A DNA stretch of 64,000 nucleotides from Thalassospira sp. TSL5-1 (GTDB lineage Bacteria; Pseudomonadota; Alphaproteobacteria; Rhodospirillales; Thalassospiraceae). The notes beneath the pieces were generated by a model. The model searched no databases. It was not told where the DNA came from and worked only from the letters and a program-made list of their open reading frames with translations. The stretch is from positions 310,882 to 374,881 of the forward strand of contig NZ_KV880638.1 of assembly GCF_001907695.1 (NCBI RefSeq), read 5' to 3'. Shown piece after piece: positions 1 through 7,124 of this stretch. A program made the position numbers and the translations under genes. How positions within the stretch are numbered: position 1 is the stretch's first letter; every line of letters begins with the position of its first letter.

Positions 1-854
1 TCGGTCAGCTTGGAGCCCTGACCGACCTGGTTCGAGATTGATTCCCGATAGGCCTGCACAGCAGCTTCGGAGGTTTGGACCTTTTCACGCAGGGAGGCCA
101 AACGGTCATTCAGCCAGGATGTGGCCCGGCGGGTGGCCTCGAACTTGGCTTCAAGCTGATCGACGATATACTGGTCGGCAATGGTATTGGCGATCAGGGC
201 GGCCTTGCGGGCATTGGTCGAGGTAAAGCTGATCGCGATCACCTGCGAGCGGCCAACAATGCTGACATCCATATGTTCTTTGACAGTATTGATGACGCGG
301 TTGGTGCGCTCTTCGGCCTGTTCGGTTTCGCTCAGCAAAACCTCGGGCCGTTTTAAACCGATCGAGACCAGAAAATCCTCGCTGATATAGGTTTCCGGAT
401 TCAAAAGCGTTTTATACCAGGGGACGGGCCGCAGCTCTGCATTAAATTCCGGGTCTTTTTCCAGGTTCAGGTCCGTCACCACCCGGCGGATCAGCGAGCT
501 TGACTTGATGACTTCCACTTCACTGAGCAGCGCGCCCATTTCGGAAGAAACACCGCTCATGACGCTTTCAATATCGACAACCTGGTTTTTCCGGCCATCG
601 ATAATCACATTGCTGGCCGCAGTATATTTGGGGGCGATTTGAAAGACGATCAGCGTGACAAGAACAGTCAGTAAGATAACGATCGAGAAAATGACGCTTT
701 TGCGCCGCCACAGCGTGCGCAGCAATTCCTGCAGGTCGATTTCGTCACTGTCGCTGTTGGATGTGAAGTTGCTGGTCAGCGATTTCAGTCGCGACCTTTT
801 TTCTTCCGCCTGCGTATGGGCAGGGGTGGAAGGCGAAGTGGTGGAGTTGCTCAA
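1..854 (-). CDS. Polysaccharide chain-length/export protein (Wzz/GumC/Wzc family), 3' part cut by window edge
   Basis: The minus strand is open from position 1 to an in-frame stop just upstream of 896. After a Ser/Thr-rich N-tail, the segment DEIDLQELLRTLWRRKS leads into a hydrophobic helix (about residues 53-75) and then a periplasmic Wzz-type domain with motifs such as APKYTAASNVIIDG and SFTSTNARKAALIAN. The visible part ends in a predicted coiled-coil (SWLNDRLASLREKVQTSEAA). Such proteins set polymer length and couple Wzy polymerisation to export in the inner membrane. No ATG precedes the domain. TTG at 854, with a G-run six bases upstream, is the best start, and TTG at 896 is possible. 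The second membrane helix and any tyrosine-kinase domain lie outside the window. It is divergent from the O-antigen-ligase-like gene. Family is sure; start is not. Confidence 0.88.
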   Translation of the reverse strand, partial: MSNSTTSPSTPAHTQAEEKRSRLKSLTSNFTSNSDSDEIDLQELLRTLWRRKSVIFSIVILLTVLVTLIVFQIAPKYTAASNVIIDGRKNQVVDIESVMSGVSSEMGALLSEVEVIKSSSLIRRVVTDLNLEKDPEFNAELRPVPWYKTLLNPETYISEDFLVSIGLKRPEVLLSETEQAEERTNRVINTVKEHMDVSIVGRSQVIAISFTSTNARKAALIANTIADQYIVDQLEAKFEATRRATSWLNDRLASLREKVQTSEAAVQAYRESISNQVGQGSKLT

Positions 855-1069
855 ACTGGCCCCCGGTTTATATCCCTTGGTCCCGGGTTGTCCCAAACCC
901 GGATTTATTGCTTAGCTATACGGAATTTTGCGCCTTGCAGCAACCGATAGGCGATGATGTTGGCATAAATTTATGTTTATTGCTGACGCGGGCGCGCAAG
1001 GGCGGTAATTAGGCAGGGTGGGGTGCCGGGGATATTGCACCTGCGGATGCAAGAATTGGGGAGGAGAAA

Positions 1070-2458
1070 TTGGCCCGCCTGTTACGCCGCTTTGTGTTTT
1101 TCGGGTTGCTCGCCCTGGTTGCGCTGGCACCCTTGCCTTATGGCAGTAATCTTCCCTGGGCGTGGTCTTTGCTGTCTTTGTGGGTGGGTATTCTGGTGGT
1201 GCTTGATGCCATTGCCTGCCTGATCTCCCCGCCAGAGGGAGAGCGGCGGTTTTATGCCCGCATTAAAATCCCCATGATCCTGTTTTTCATCGTTGTCGCC
1301 TGGATTGTGGTGCAGGCCACCCCCGGCCTTGTGCCCGCCATTGCCCACCCCATCTGGGCAGAGGCCAGTGCGCAACTGGGCATTCCGCTCGCCCCGCGTG
1401 TGACCATCGCCCCGGACCTGACATGGGATGCGCTGATGGTGCTGCTGGCCTATGCCGGGGTGTTCTGGTTGTCGGCCCGCTATGGCCGCAGGCGCGAAAA
1501 TGCCTCATTGATGCTGAAATTCTTTGTCCTGGTCTCGACCGCTTACGCTGTTTATGGCCTGGTGGTGTATTTCGGCGGCTGGGAAACGGTGCTGTGGTAT
1601 CACAAAACCGCTTATCGCGGCGATTTGACCAGTACCTTTATTAACCGCAACAGCTATGCGACCTATGCGGCGATCGGCCTGGTTGCCTCGCTGGTTTATC
1701 TGGTTAAAATCCTCGCCCGCGATTTCCGCGATGGCGGCACCTCCCGCCAGATTGCGCGGAAAATGCTCGATGGCACCCTGGTCAGCGCCTGGCTGCCGCT
1801 GGTTGGCGTGCTGACCACCGGCACGGCCCTGATGCTTACGCATTCGCGGGCCGGGTTTGTGAGCGGGATGATCGGGGTTTTTGTGGCGCTGCTGGGACTG
1901 CGCTTTGCCCGAATTTTACCGGTCCGGTTTGGTAACGGGTTGATTGCCGGGGCGGTTTTGCTGGCGGTGGGCGGGTTTGCCATTAGTGGTGGCGGATTGG
2001 AAAAACGGTTTGGGTATCTTGAAGGGGATCAGCAAACTCGTTTGCATCTTTATGATGCCGTATCGGCTGCTGGCACACAGGCGCTATCTACAGGGTATGG
2101 CTATGGAACCTTTGAACCCGGTTTTCGGCCATTTAAGGATTTGCCTTTAAGCGGTTTAACCTGGAGCCTTGCCCATAACAGTTATCTGGAATTTTATTTT
2201 GGCGCCGGGCTTTATGGCCTTGTCATTATTATGTGTGCTTTTGTCTGTATTTTTTTCGGGCTTGTGAAGGGGGCCTTTTTAAAGGCGCACGATACGGCTT
2301 ATTTAATAACGGCTGTTTCGGCCCTGACGATTGTGGGGCTGCATGCCCTGACAGATTTTAGCATTCAGATGCCAGCGATGGGGGCGGCATTGGTGTTTGT
2401 TGCGGGGCTTGGCTATGCCAGGATTATTGTTGATACAAAAGGAAGATCACGCCCCTGA
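1070..2458 (+). CDS. O-antigen ligase/polymerase-like membrane protein (Wzy_C family)
   Basis: This 462-residue polytopic membrane protein has about ten to twelve hydrophobic helices. A large loop between two helices begins near residue 170 and holds NRNSYA (192-197). The Wzy_C signature THSRAG (257-262) starts the next conserved block. The family joins or polymerises lipid-linked glycans on the periplasmic face of the inner membrane. The start is TTG at 1070, supported by the strong Shine-Dalgarno GGGGAGGAG at 1058-1066; no ATG fits as well. The gene is followed by a 277-bp gap holding a terminator-like hairpin and the first of two epimerase-like genes. A second, unrelated Wzy candidate lies at 13.0-14.2 kb, so this one could be the ligase or serve another polymer. 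Substrate cannot be read from sequence. Confidence 0.85.
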   Translation: MARLLRRFVFFGLLALVALAPLPYGSNLPWAWSLLSLWVGILVVLDAIACLISPPEGERRFYARIKIPMILFFIVVAWIVVQATPGLVPAIAHPIWAEASAQLGIPLAPRVTIAPDLTWDALMVLLAYAGVFWLSARYGRRRENASLMLKFFVLVSTAYAVYGLVVYFGGWETVLWYHKTAYRGDLTSTFINRNSYATYAAIGLVASLVYLVKILARDFRDGGTSRQIARKMLDGTLVSAWLPLVGVLTTGTALMLTHSRAGFVSGMIGVFVALLGLRFARILPVRFGNGLIAGAVLLAVGGFAISGGGLEKRFGYLEGDQQTRLHLYDAVSAAGTQALSTGYGYGTFEPGFRPFKDLPLSGLTWSLAHNSYLEFYFGAGLYGLVIIMCAFVCIFFGLVKGAFLKAHDTAYLITAVSALTIVGLHALTDFSIQMPAMGAALVFVAGLGYARIIVDTKGRSRP

Positions 2459-2596
2459 TATTTGCGAAAACACCAATTGGTATGTTCTGCCAAGCGGTTT
2501 TATGTCTGGAGTGATATAAAATAAATTCCGGTTTCTTCTTTTCCTATCCTAATGGATGGTTGTTGTTGCACCCGTAATTTGCTTTTGAACTTTCGT

Positions 2597-2640
2597 CCAC
2601 ACACGAAGTGCGCCTGCTGGCCATTTCGGTGTGGATTTTT
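2597..2640 (+). terminator. Terminator/attenuator-like hairpin in the leader of the first epimerase-like gene
   Basis: CCACAC (2597-2602) pairs with GTGTGG (2629-2634), CGAAGTG (2604-2610) with CATTTCG (2622-2628, one G-U pair), and GCC (2612-2614) with GGC (2619-2621) around a TGCT loop. An A and six T residues follow directly. This is the shape of an intrinsic terminator, about 140 bases after the upstream stop and 100 bases before the next start. The same structure is repeated at 3983-4026. It may end the upstream transcript or act as an attenuator. Confidence 0.6.
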
Positions 2641-2735
2641 TATTTCCGCAACATGACAGGGTATTAACCGAACCGGTCGCAGGTGATGCGTCCGGTGTTT
2701 GGTCGTGCCCTGTTGTCTGTAAAGGGATATAAACG
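2597..2735 (+). repeat. Leader repeat, copy 1 (139 nt, direct repeat with 3983-4121)
   Basis: This 139-nt leader aligns without gaps to 3983-4121, at roughly four-fifths identity by eye. A 37-nt block (2618-2654 versus 4004-4040) is identical and covers the 3' arm of the hairpin, the T-run and what follows. The Shine-Dalgarno region GTAAAGGGATA is also kept. The similarity continues into the coding sequence, so gene and leader were duplicated together. Confidence 0.85.
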
Positions 2736-3731
2736 ATGGCCTGGTTGACATACGATATTACGGGGAAGCGGGTTTATATTGCCGGTCATAGCGGCATGGT
2801 TGGTTCGGCGCTTGTGCGCCGGTTTGAGCAGGAAGATTGTACAATTTTAACCCGCATGCGCAGCGAAATGGACCTTTTGGATAAGGCATCGGTGACAGCG
2901 TGGCTGATGCAGGAAAAACCTGATGTTGTGATTATTGCGGCGGGCAATTCCGGCGGGGCAATTGCCAATTTGAGCCGTGGCGAGGATTTTATGTATGAAA
3001 ACCTTGCCATAGCCAGCCACCTTATACACGGCGCCTATGAGGCCGGGGTGAAACAGCTGATTAACATTGCTGGCCCGTATATTTGCCCCGAAGATACGTT
3101 TTTACCGACGTTGGAGCGGGGGATTACGGGCGAACAGCTTAACCGTTCATGTGAAGCCTCATCTGCTGTACGGCTTTCTGCCTTGAAACTCTGTCAATTC
3201 TATCATCGGGAATATGGCGTTTCTTTTAGAACTGTTGTTCCGTTTGAAGTTTATGGGCCGGGGGATAATTTTGGCCCGCTTTCGAACCGGGTTATTCCGG
3301 CGATTATTCGTAAAGCAGTGGAAGCAAAGCAGGCCAATGCAGGGCATATGGAGCTTTCGGGTGTTGGCACGGAAGTACGTGAATTCCTGTATGTTGATGA
3401 TTGCGCCGATGCCATTGTTACCTTTCTGAAATATTATGGTTACAAGGGCCCGGTTAATATTGCGACCAGTTTTAATTTCGGTGTCAGGCTCGCGGAGCTA
3501 GGCTATATGATTGCCGATCTTGTCAGGTTTGACGGGCGGATTAAATTTTTGCGCAAAACGCAAGCTGGCAGCGAGGAGCGACGCCTTTGCGGGCAGACAT
3601 TACGGTCTATTGGCTGGTATCCGCAATGCAGCCTTGAAATGGGGATTCGTAAAACGCTGGACGCGTTTCTTAAGGGCAATTATCGGGAATATGACATGAA
3701 AAATGAACGTTTCAGGTTATGCCCGGCCTGA
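2736..3731 (+). CDS. GDP-L-fucose-synthase-like extended SDR protein, catalytic residues lost (copy 1)
   Basis: The 331-residue protein has the Rossmann motif IAGHSGMVGSALVRR (about 15-29) and the family blocks VYGPGDNF and REFLYVDD, so it belongs to the GDP-L-fucose synthase (Fcl/WcaG) branch of extended SDRs. Against E. coli Fcl recalled from memory, the catalytic Ser107-Tyr136-Lys140 triad reads Gly113-Ser142-Arg146. The epimerase acid/base residues Cys109 and His179 read Tyr115 and Arg185. The segment between these sites aligns without gaps, so this is not an alignment slip. NADP binding looks possible, but normal epimerase/reductase chemistry does not. It may be a regulatory or scaffold pseudoenzyme, or use other chemistry. 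ATG at 2736 has AAAGGGA upstream. It is a tandem paralogue of 4122-5084. Confidence 0.82.
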   Translation: MAWLTYDITGKRVYIAGHSGMVGSALVRRFEQEDCTILTRMRSEMDLLDKASVTAWLMQEKPDVVIIAAGNSGGAIANLSRGEDFMYENLAIASHLIHGAYEAGVKQLINIAGPYICPEDTFLPTLERGITGEQLNRSCEASSAVRLSALKLCQFYHREYGVSFRTVVPFEVYGPGDNFGPLSNRVIPAIIRKAVEAKQANAGHMELSGVGTEVREFLYVDDCADAIVTFLKYYGYKGPVNIATSFNFGVRLAELGYMIADLVRFDGRIKFLRKTQAGSEERRLCGQTLRSIGWYPQCSLEMGIRKTLDAFLKGNYREYDMKNERFRLCPA

Positions 3732-3870
3732 TATTAAATGCGGTGGGATTAAAGCGTTTCTTTTTTAACAAGAGCAAAATGTATTGATCGAAACTGATTA
3801 ATACAGTCCTTGGGGGGCTGGCTTATCGCGCCCTTGCCTTTTGCGAGACGGGCCGCATGGTGCCGTTGTT

Positions 3871-3920
3871 TTTAACCCGTCCCAACTCGTCCGAACCTGT
3901 CCGAACCTGTCCCAGTCCGT
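3871..3920 (+). repeat. Degenerate 10-bp tandem repeat (five units)
   Basis: Five successive 10-base units read TTTAACCCGT, CCCAACTCGT, CCGAACCTGT, CCGAACCTGT and CCCAGTCCGT. Units three and four are identical and all end in GT. They lie in the 390-bp gap between the two epimerase-like genes. The period matches one helical turn. No function is known. It may be replication slippage or a phased protein-binding site. Confidence 0.6.
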
Positions 3921-3942
3921 TCTTAATGAGTTGTCTTCATAG

Positions 3943-3965
3943 AAAACGGGTATAAGACCCGTTTT
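3943..3965 (+). terminator. Small terminator-like hairpin after copy 1
   Basis: AAAACGGGT (3943-3951) and ACCCGTTTT (3957-3965) form a perfect nine-base-pair stem with loop ATAAG, and the 3' arm ends in four T residues. It lies 18 bases before the second leader hairpin, so transcription reaching here from copy 1 meets two hairpins in a row. Confidence 0.55.
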
Positions 3966-3982
3966 GCTTACAATTAGTCTGT

Positions 3983-4121
3983 CCACATACGACGTGCGCC
4001 CGTTGGCCATTTCGGTGTGGATTTTTTATTTCCGCAACATTGCAGGACGTTAACCAAACCGGGTGCAGGGCATGCGTCTGGTGGCTGGTTGTGTTTTGCT
4101 GTCCGTAAAGGGATACAATTA
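3983..4121 (+). repeat. Leader repeat, copy 2, with the same terminator-like hairpin (3983-4026)
   Basis: This is the second copy of the 139-nt leader. The hairpin is kept: CCACAT pairs with GTGTGG (one U-G pair replaces C-G), CGACGTG pairs with CATTTCG with one mismatch, and GCC pairs with GGC around a CGTT loop. ATTTTTTA follows. Of four substitutions in the 5' arm and loop relative to copy 1, two are in the loop, one keeps pairing and one creates a mismatch. The 3' arm and T-run are unchanged. Confidence 0.8.
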
Positions 4122-5084
4122 ATGGCTTACGATATTGCAGGTAAACGTGTTTTTGTTGCCGGTCATAGTGGCATGGTTGGCTCGGCGCTTGTGCGGCGGT
4201 TGGAGCAGGAAGATTGTACAATTTTAACCCGCACCCGCAGCGAGCTGGACCTTTTGGATCAGGCGGCGGTTATGGAATGGTTGAAACAGGAAAAGCCTGA
4301 TGTTGTGATTATTGCGGCGGGTAAGTCCGGCGGGTCCATTGCCAACCGTAACCGCCCGGTGGAATTTATGTATGAAAACCTGGCCATTGGTATGCATTTG
4401 GTGCGGGGCGCATATGAGGCCGGGGTGGGCAAACTTGTGAATATTGCGGCACCGCATATTTACCCGGCAATGGCGTATGTGCCGACCAACGAACAAACAA
4501 TGATGAGTGGTCCTCTTCATGATTCCTATAAATCTTCTGCGATGGCGCGTCTTGCTGTTCTGAAGCTGTGCGAGTTTTATCATCAGCAATATAATGCAAA
4601 TTTTACCACTATTATTCCGGCCGAGATTTATGGACCGGGGGATAATTTTGATCGGCTGTCAGGCCGGGTGATGCCCGCCTTTATCCGCGAGGCGGAAGAA
4701 GCAAAGCAGGCCAAGGCCCCGTATATGATATTGCAGGGATTTAGCACGGCAGTCCGCGAGTTTATTTATGTGGATGATTTCGCCGATGCGGTTGTTACCG
4801 TTATCAAGCGTCAAAAGGGATGTTACCCGGTGAATATTGGTGCGGGTTTCAGCATTACGTTGCGGGAGCTTGTTTACAAGGTTGCCGATATTGTGGAGTT
4901 TGAAGGACAGGTCAAATTTTTGCAAAAAATGCCTGCCGGGGTGGCAGAACGTTTTCTTACCTCAACAAAAGCCAGATTTTTGGGCTGGCAGCCAAAATAC
5001 AGCCTTGAGGAAGGAATTCACAAAACCTGGCAGGCTTTTCTGCAGGGCAATTACCGGGAATATGACCTGAAACTGTTTGGTTAA
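4122..5084 (+). CDS. GDP-L-fucose-synthase-like extended SDR protein, catalytic residues lost (copy 2)
   Basis: The 320-residue paralogue of 2736-3731 has the Rossmann motif VAGHSGMVGSALVRR and the blocks EIYGPGDNF and REFIYVDD. Positions matching E. coli Fcl Ser107/Tyr136/Lys140 are Ala110/Ser139/Arg143, and those matching Cys109/His179 are His112/Arg182. Tyr-to-Ser, Lys-to-Arg and His-to-Arg are shared with copy 1, so the loss came before the duplication. The frame is open upstream to 4017, but that part is the duplicated leader. ATG at 4122 matches the copy 1 start and has AAAGGGA upstream. Continued conservation of fold and length argues for a selected role. A strong terminator follows. 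Confidence 0.82.
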   Translation: MAYDIAGKRVFVAGHSGMVGSALVRRLEQEDCTILTRTRSELDLLDQAAVMEWLKQEKPDVVIIAAGKSGGSIANRNRPVEFMYENLAIGMHLVRGAYEAGVGKLVNIAAPHIYPAMAYVPTNEQTMMSGPLHDSYKSSAMARLAVLKLCEFYHQQYNANFTTIIPAEIYGPGDNFDRLSGRVMPAFIREAEEAKQAKAPYMILQGFSTAVREFIYVDDFADAVVTVIKRQKGCYPVNIGAGFSITLRELVYKVADIVEFEGQVKFLQKMPAGVAERFLTSTKARFLGWQPKYSLEEGIHKTWQAFLQGNYREYDLKLFG

Positions 5085-5092
5085 TGTGAGGT

Positions 5093-5137
5093 CCGGTCTG
5101 ATATTATTGCCACAACACAAATATCAGGCCGGTTTTT
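5093..5137 (+). terminator. Intrinsic terminator after copy 2
   Basis: CCGGTCTGATAT (5093-5104) pairs with ATATCAGGCCGG (5121-5132), twelve base pairs with one U-G pair, and TTTTT follows. It ends rightward transcription just before the convergent minus-strand operon. Confidence 0.85.
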
Positions 5138-5163
5138 GTTGTATCTGATATTTTCGGATTACT

Positions 5164-5916
5164 TTAGGTCTGGGATTTTTGTAGTAACTGCTTTAGTTTT
5201 TCGTTCAAGAGCATCCAGGCAAATTTGCTATTGGTGACCAGATACCGCTTCCACATGCGGCGGGGTTCCTGAATGACGCGAAACAGCCATTCAAGGCCCG
5301 ATTTTTGCATCCAAATCGGCGCGCGCTTCACCTTGCCCGCCACCACATCAAAGGTGCCACCTACCCCCATAACAAAGCTTACACCGAGCTGTTCCCGCCA
5401 GCGATTTATGAAGTTTTCTTTTTTGGGGGAGGTAATGGCAACGAACAGTAACTGCGCGCCTGATGCGCGCACTTTGTTGACCATTGCTTGTTCATCATCC
5501 CAGAAATAGCCGTGATGATAACCTGCCAGTTTAAGGTCTGGATATAGTGTTTTAACCCGTCTTGCTGCTTCACTTACGACGTCATCATGTGCACCTAGCA
5601 GATAGACGGAATAACCTTTGCGTGCACTCATCCTTAGTAATTCATGGAACAGGTCTATCCCTGCGACGCGCTCTGGCACATCATGTCCCAATATTCGTGC
5701 GCCTAGTACGACACCCATGCCATCAATATTGATGATGTCACACTCGCGAACCGATGCAGCTAGTTGAGGGTCCTTCTGCATATTAACAATTTTGGCGACG
5801 TTGATTACTACGTGTTGGGTAAAGTGATTAACGGCAACGGCGTCGTCGATCCGTTGAACGGTTTCACCCATGCTGGCAACGTCCATCGGGCAATTGAGAA
5901 GCTCAATCCTGTTCAT
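5164..5916 (-). CDS. WecG/TagA/CpsF-family glycosyltransferase (GT26)
   Basis: The protein has about 250 residues from ATG 5916. Family motifs in order are NVAKIVNMQKDP, INIDGMGVV (with the family Asp), YLLGAHDDVV, ITSPKKENFI, GVGGTFDVVAGKVKRAP and GLEWLFRVIQEPRRMWKRYL. WecG and TagA transfer ManNAcA or ManNAc to a lipid-linked sugar at the cytoplasmic membrane. The same operon encodes WecB and WecC, which make UDP-ManNAcA, so ManNAcA transfer is a reasonable inference. The frame is open upstream to 5997, but ATG 5916 forms an ATGA overlap with the stop of the preceding gene, which decides the start. It is the last gene of the operon. Confidence 0.88.
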   Translation of the reverse strand: MNRIELLNCPMDVASMGETVQRIDDAVAVNHFTQHVVINVAKIVNMQKDPQLAASVRECDIINIDGMGVVLGARILGHDVPERVAGIDLFHELLRMSARKGYSVYLLGAHDDVVSEAARRVKTLYPDLKLAGYHHGYFWDDEQAMVNKVRASGAQLLFVAITSPKKENFINRWREQLGVSFVMGVGGTFDVVAGKVKRAPIWMQKSGLEWLFRVIQEPRRMWKRYLVTNSKFAWMLLNEKLKQLLQKSQT

Positions 5917-7124
5917 TGGGTTTTCTCGCGGATAAGAAAGGGTCCTTCTGTGGCAGCTACATGATGGTTGTAAAATGCCAACGCATAATAGGACCATGCC
6001 TGTGTCCAGCGGATATAGTTAATCCTGTTCGTAATCCATCGGGACTTTTGATAGATAAACTGTTTTTTTTGGGGCAAATACATCAGGTTAATTGCACGCT
6101 GTACGACCTTGTCACTCAGTAGCCTGTCTTCAGGTCGGCTCCCTACCTTGAGCAAGGTAAAAACCGCTTGGGCGAAACTGTGCATGTCGAGCGGATAAGT
6201 TGAGTGATTATAGTATTTTGCGGTGCCGTCGGCTTCAAAAAATGTACTAACATAATAGCGGTATCCTTTTTCAATACAGCAATCAAATTCATTGCTGTCT
6301 AGTACATCGCGCAGCATGCAAAGCGCTTCAAGATTATATCCGGTATGAAAACCATCAATAAACTGATGATGGTGGCGGGCCCCATACATCCACGAGCCAT
6401 CTTCTGCCTGTTCTGACACAGATAGCCGGGCCACTTTCAGGGCTTGCTGCACCAATGCATCATTGTTTTGCTGGCGTCCGGCAAAAGCACACCACGCAGC
6501 CCCCCACAGGCTGGCATTATGTACAAATGCATTTTCGCCCGGGATATAGGCATAAAAACAACGCTCATCTGTTTCGGTATAGAGGTGCCTGGAAATGAAA
6601 TGGGCAGAATCCAGTGCTATCTCGATTAACCGAGGGTCGGAAATCAATTCACCAAGTTCATACAATGCACGCGCCACATAGACTGTGGTAATGATATTGG
6701 GTTTGCCTGCGGGCACATAAAAAGCACGTGCCTGCCAGTCAAAATGATACCCCCAGCAGCTATGGTGCCATTGAGCGATGTCACTATTTTGTGTTAGCAG
6801 CCAGTCGGCCAGTTGACGGGCTTCTTCCAGATAAAAGCCGTCGCCGGTTCGGCGATAGTCTTGTAGCAATCCGGAGATAAATAGACCTATTCCTTTGGGA
6901 TTGCGTTTTTTCGGGACCATCAGGAAAGGACGTAAATTGACCGGTGATCGTTTGTTTAATTGCAGCCAGGCCAGACGTGCAAACGCGCTATGCTTAAGCG
7001 GTGTTGCTTGCAGCACGCGACTGTTCAGAGAATCAAAGGGATCATATCCGGCATAGTTATCCGCCCGGATGTCATCCAGAAGATCTCGATTGAGGCTTGG
7101 AAGGTCTGTCTCAGTTCGGAGCAT
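5913..7124 (-). CDS. Probable (alpha/alpha)6-barrel protein of polysaccharide biosynthesis, function unknown
   Basis: This is a soluble protein of about 400 residues without signal peptide or membrane helix. It has repeated helical hairpins rich in aromatic residues and motifs such as GLFISGLLQDYRRTGDGFYLEEA, WGYHFDWQARAF, NASLWGAAWCAF and DGSWMYG, as in six-hairpin glycosidase-like folds. I do not recognise a characterised family or catalytic residues. Genes of this kind are met beside two-domain dehydrogenase/Gfo-Idh genes in polysaccharide clusters, as here. ATG 7124 overlaps the upstream gene by 14 bases. An in-frame TTG at 7142 is the alternative, and neither has a strong ribosome-binding site. 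It is coupled by ATGA to the glycosyltransferase after it. Confidence 0.6.
   Translation of the reverse strand: MLRTETDLPSLNRDLLDDIRADNYAGYDPFDSLNSRVLQATPLKHSAFARLAWLQLNKRSPVNLRPFLMVPKKRNPKGIGLFISGLLQDYRRTGDGFYLEEARQLADWLLTQNSDIAQWHHSCWGYHFDWQARAFYVPAGKPNIITTVYVARALYELGELISDPRLIEIALDSAHFISRHLYTETDERCFYAYIPGENAFVHNASLWGAAWCAFAGRQQNNDALVQQALKVARLSVSEQAEDGSWMYGARHHHQFIDGFHTGYNLEALCMLRDVLDSNEFDCCIEKGYRYYVSTFFEADGTAKYYNHSTYPLDMHSFAQAVFTLLKVGSRPEDRLLSDKVVQRAINLMYLPQKKQFIYQKSRWITNRINYIRWTQAWSYYALAFYNHHVAATEGPFLIREKTQ

Noticed and set aside
1001-1007. GGCGGTA resembling the core of an RfaH ops element before the O-antigen-ligase-like gene
   Set aside because: Only seven of the eight core bases match, and the continuation (ATTAG) differs. 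Such a 7-mer is expected by chance in a window of this size.
4017-4121. N-terminal extension of the second epimerase-like gene from an ATG at 4017
   Set aside because: The extension lies in the duplicated leader and has no counterpart in copy 1. ATG 4122 has the conserved ribosome-binding site.
2500-4221. Minus-strand open frames over both leaders encoding similar peptides (shared VAEIKNPHRNGQ)
   Set aside because: The similarity follows from the DNA duplication. The changes are not mainly synonymous and no ribosome-binding site or domain is evident.
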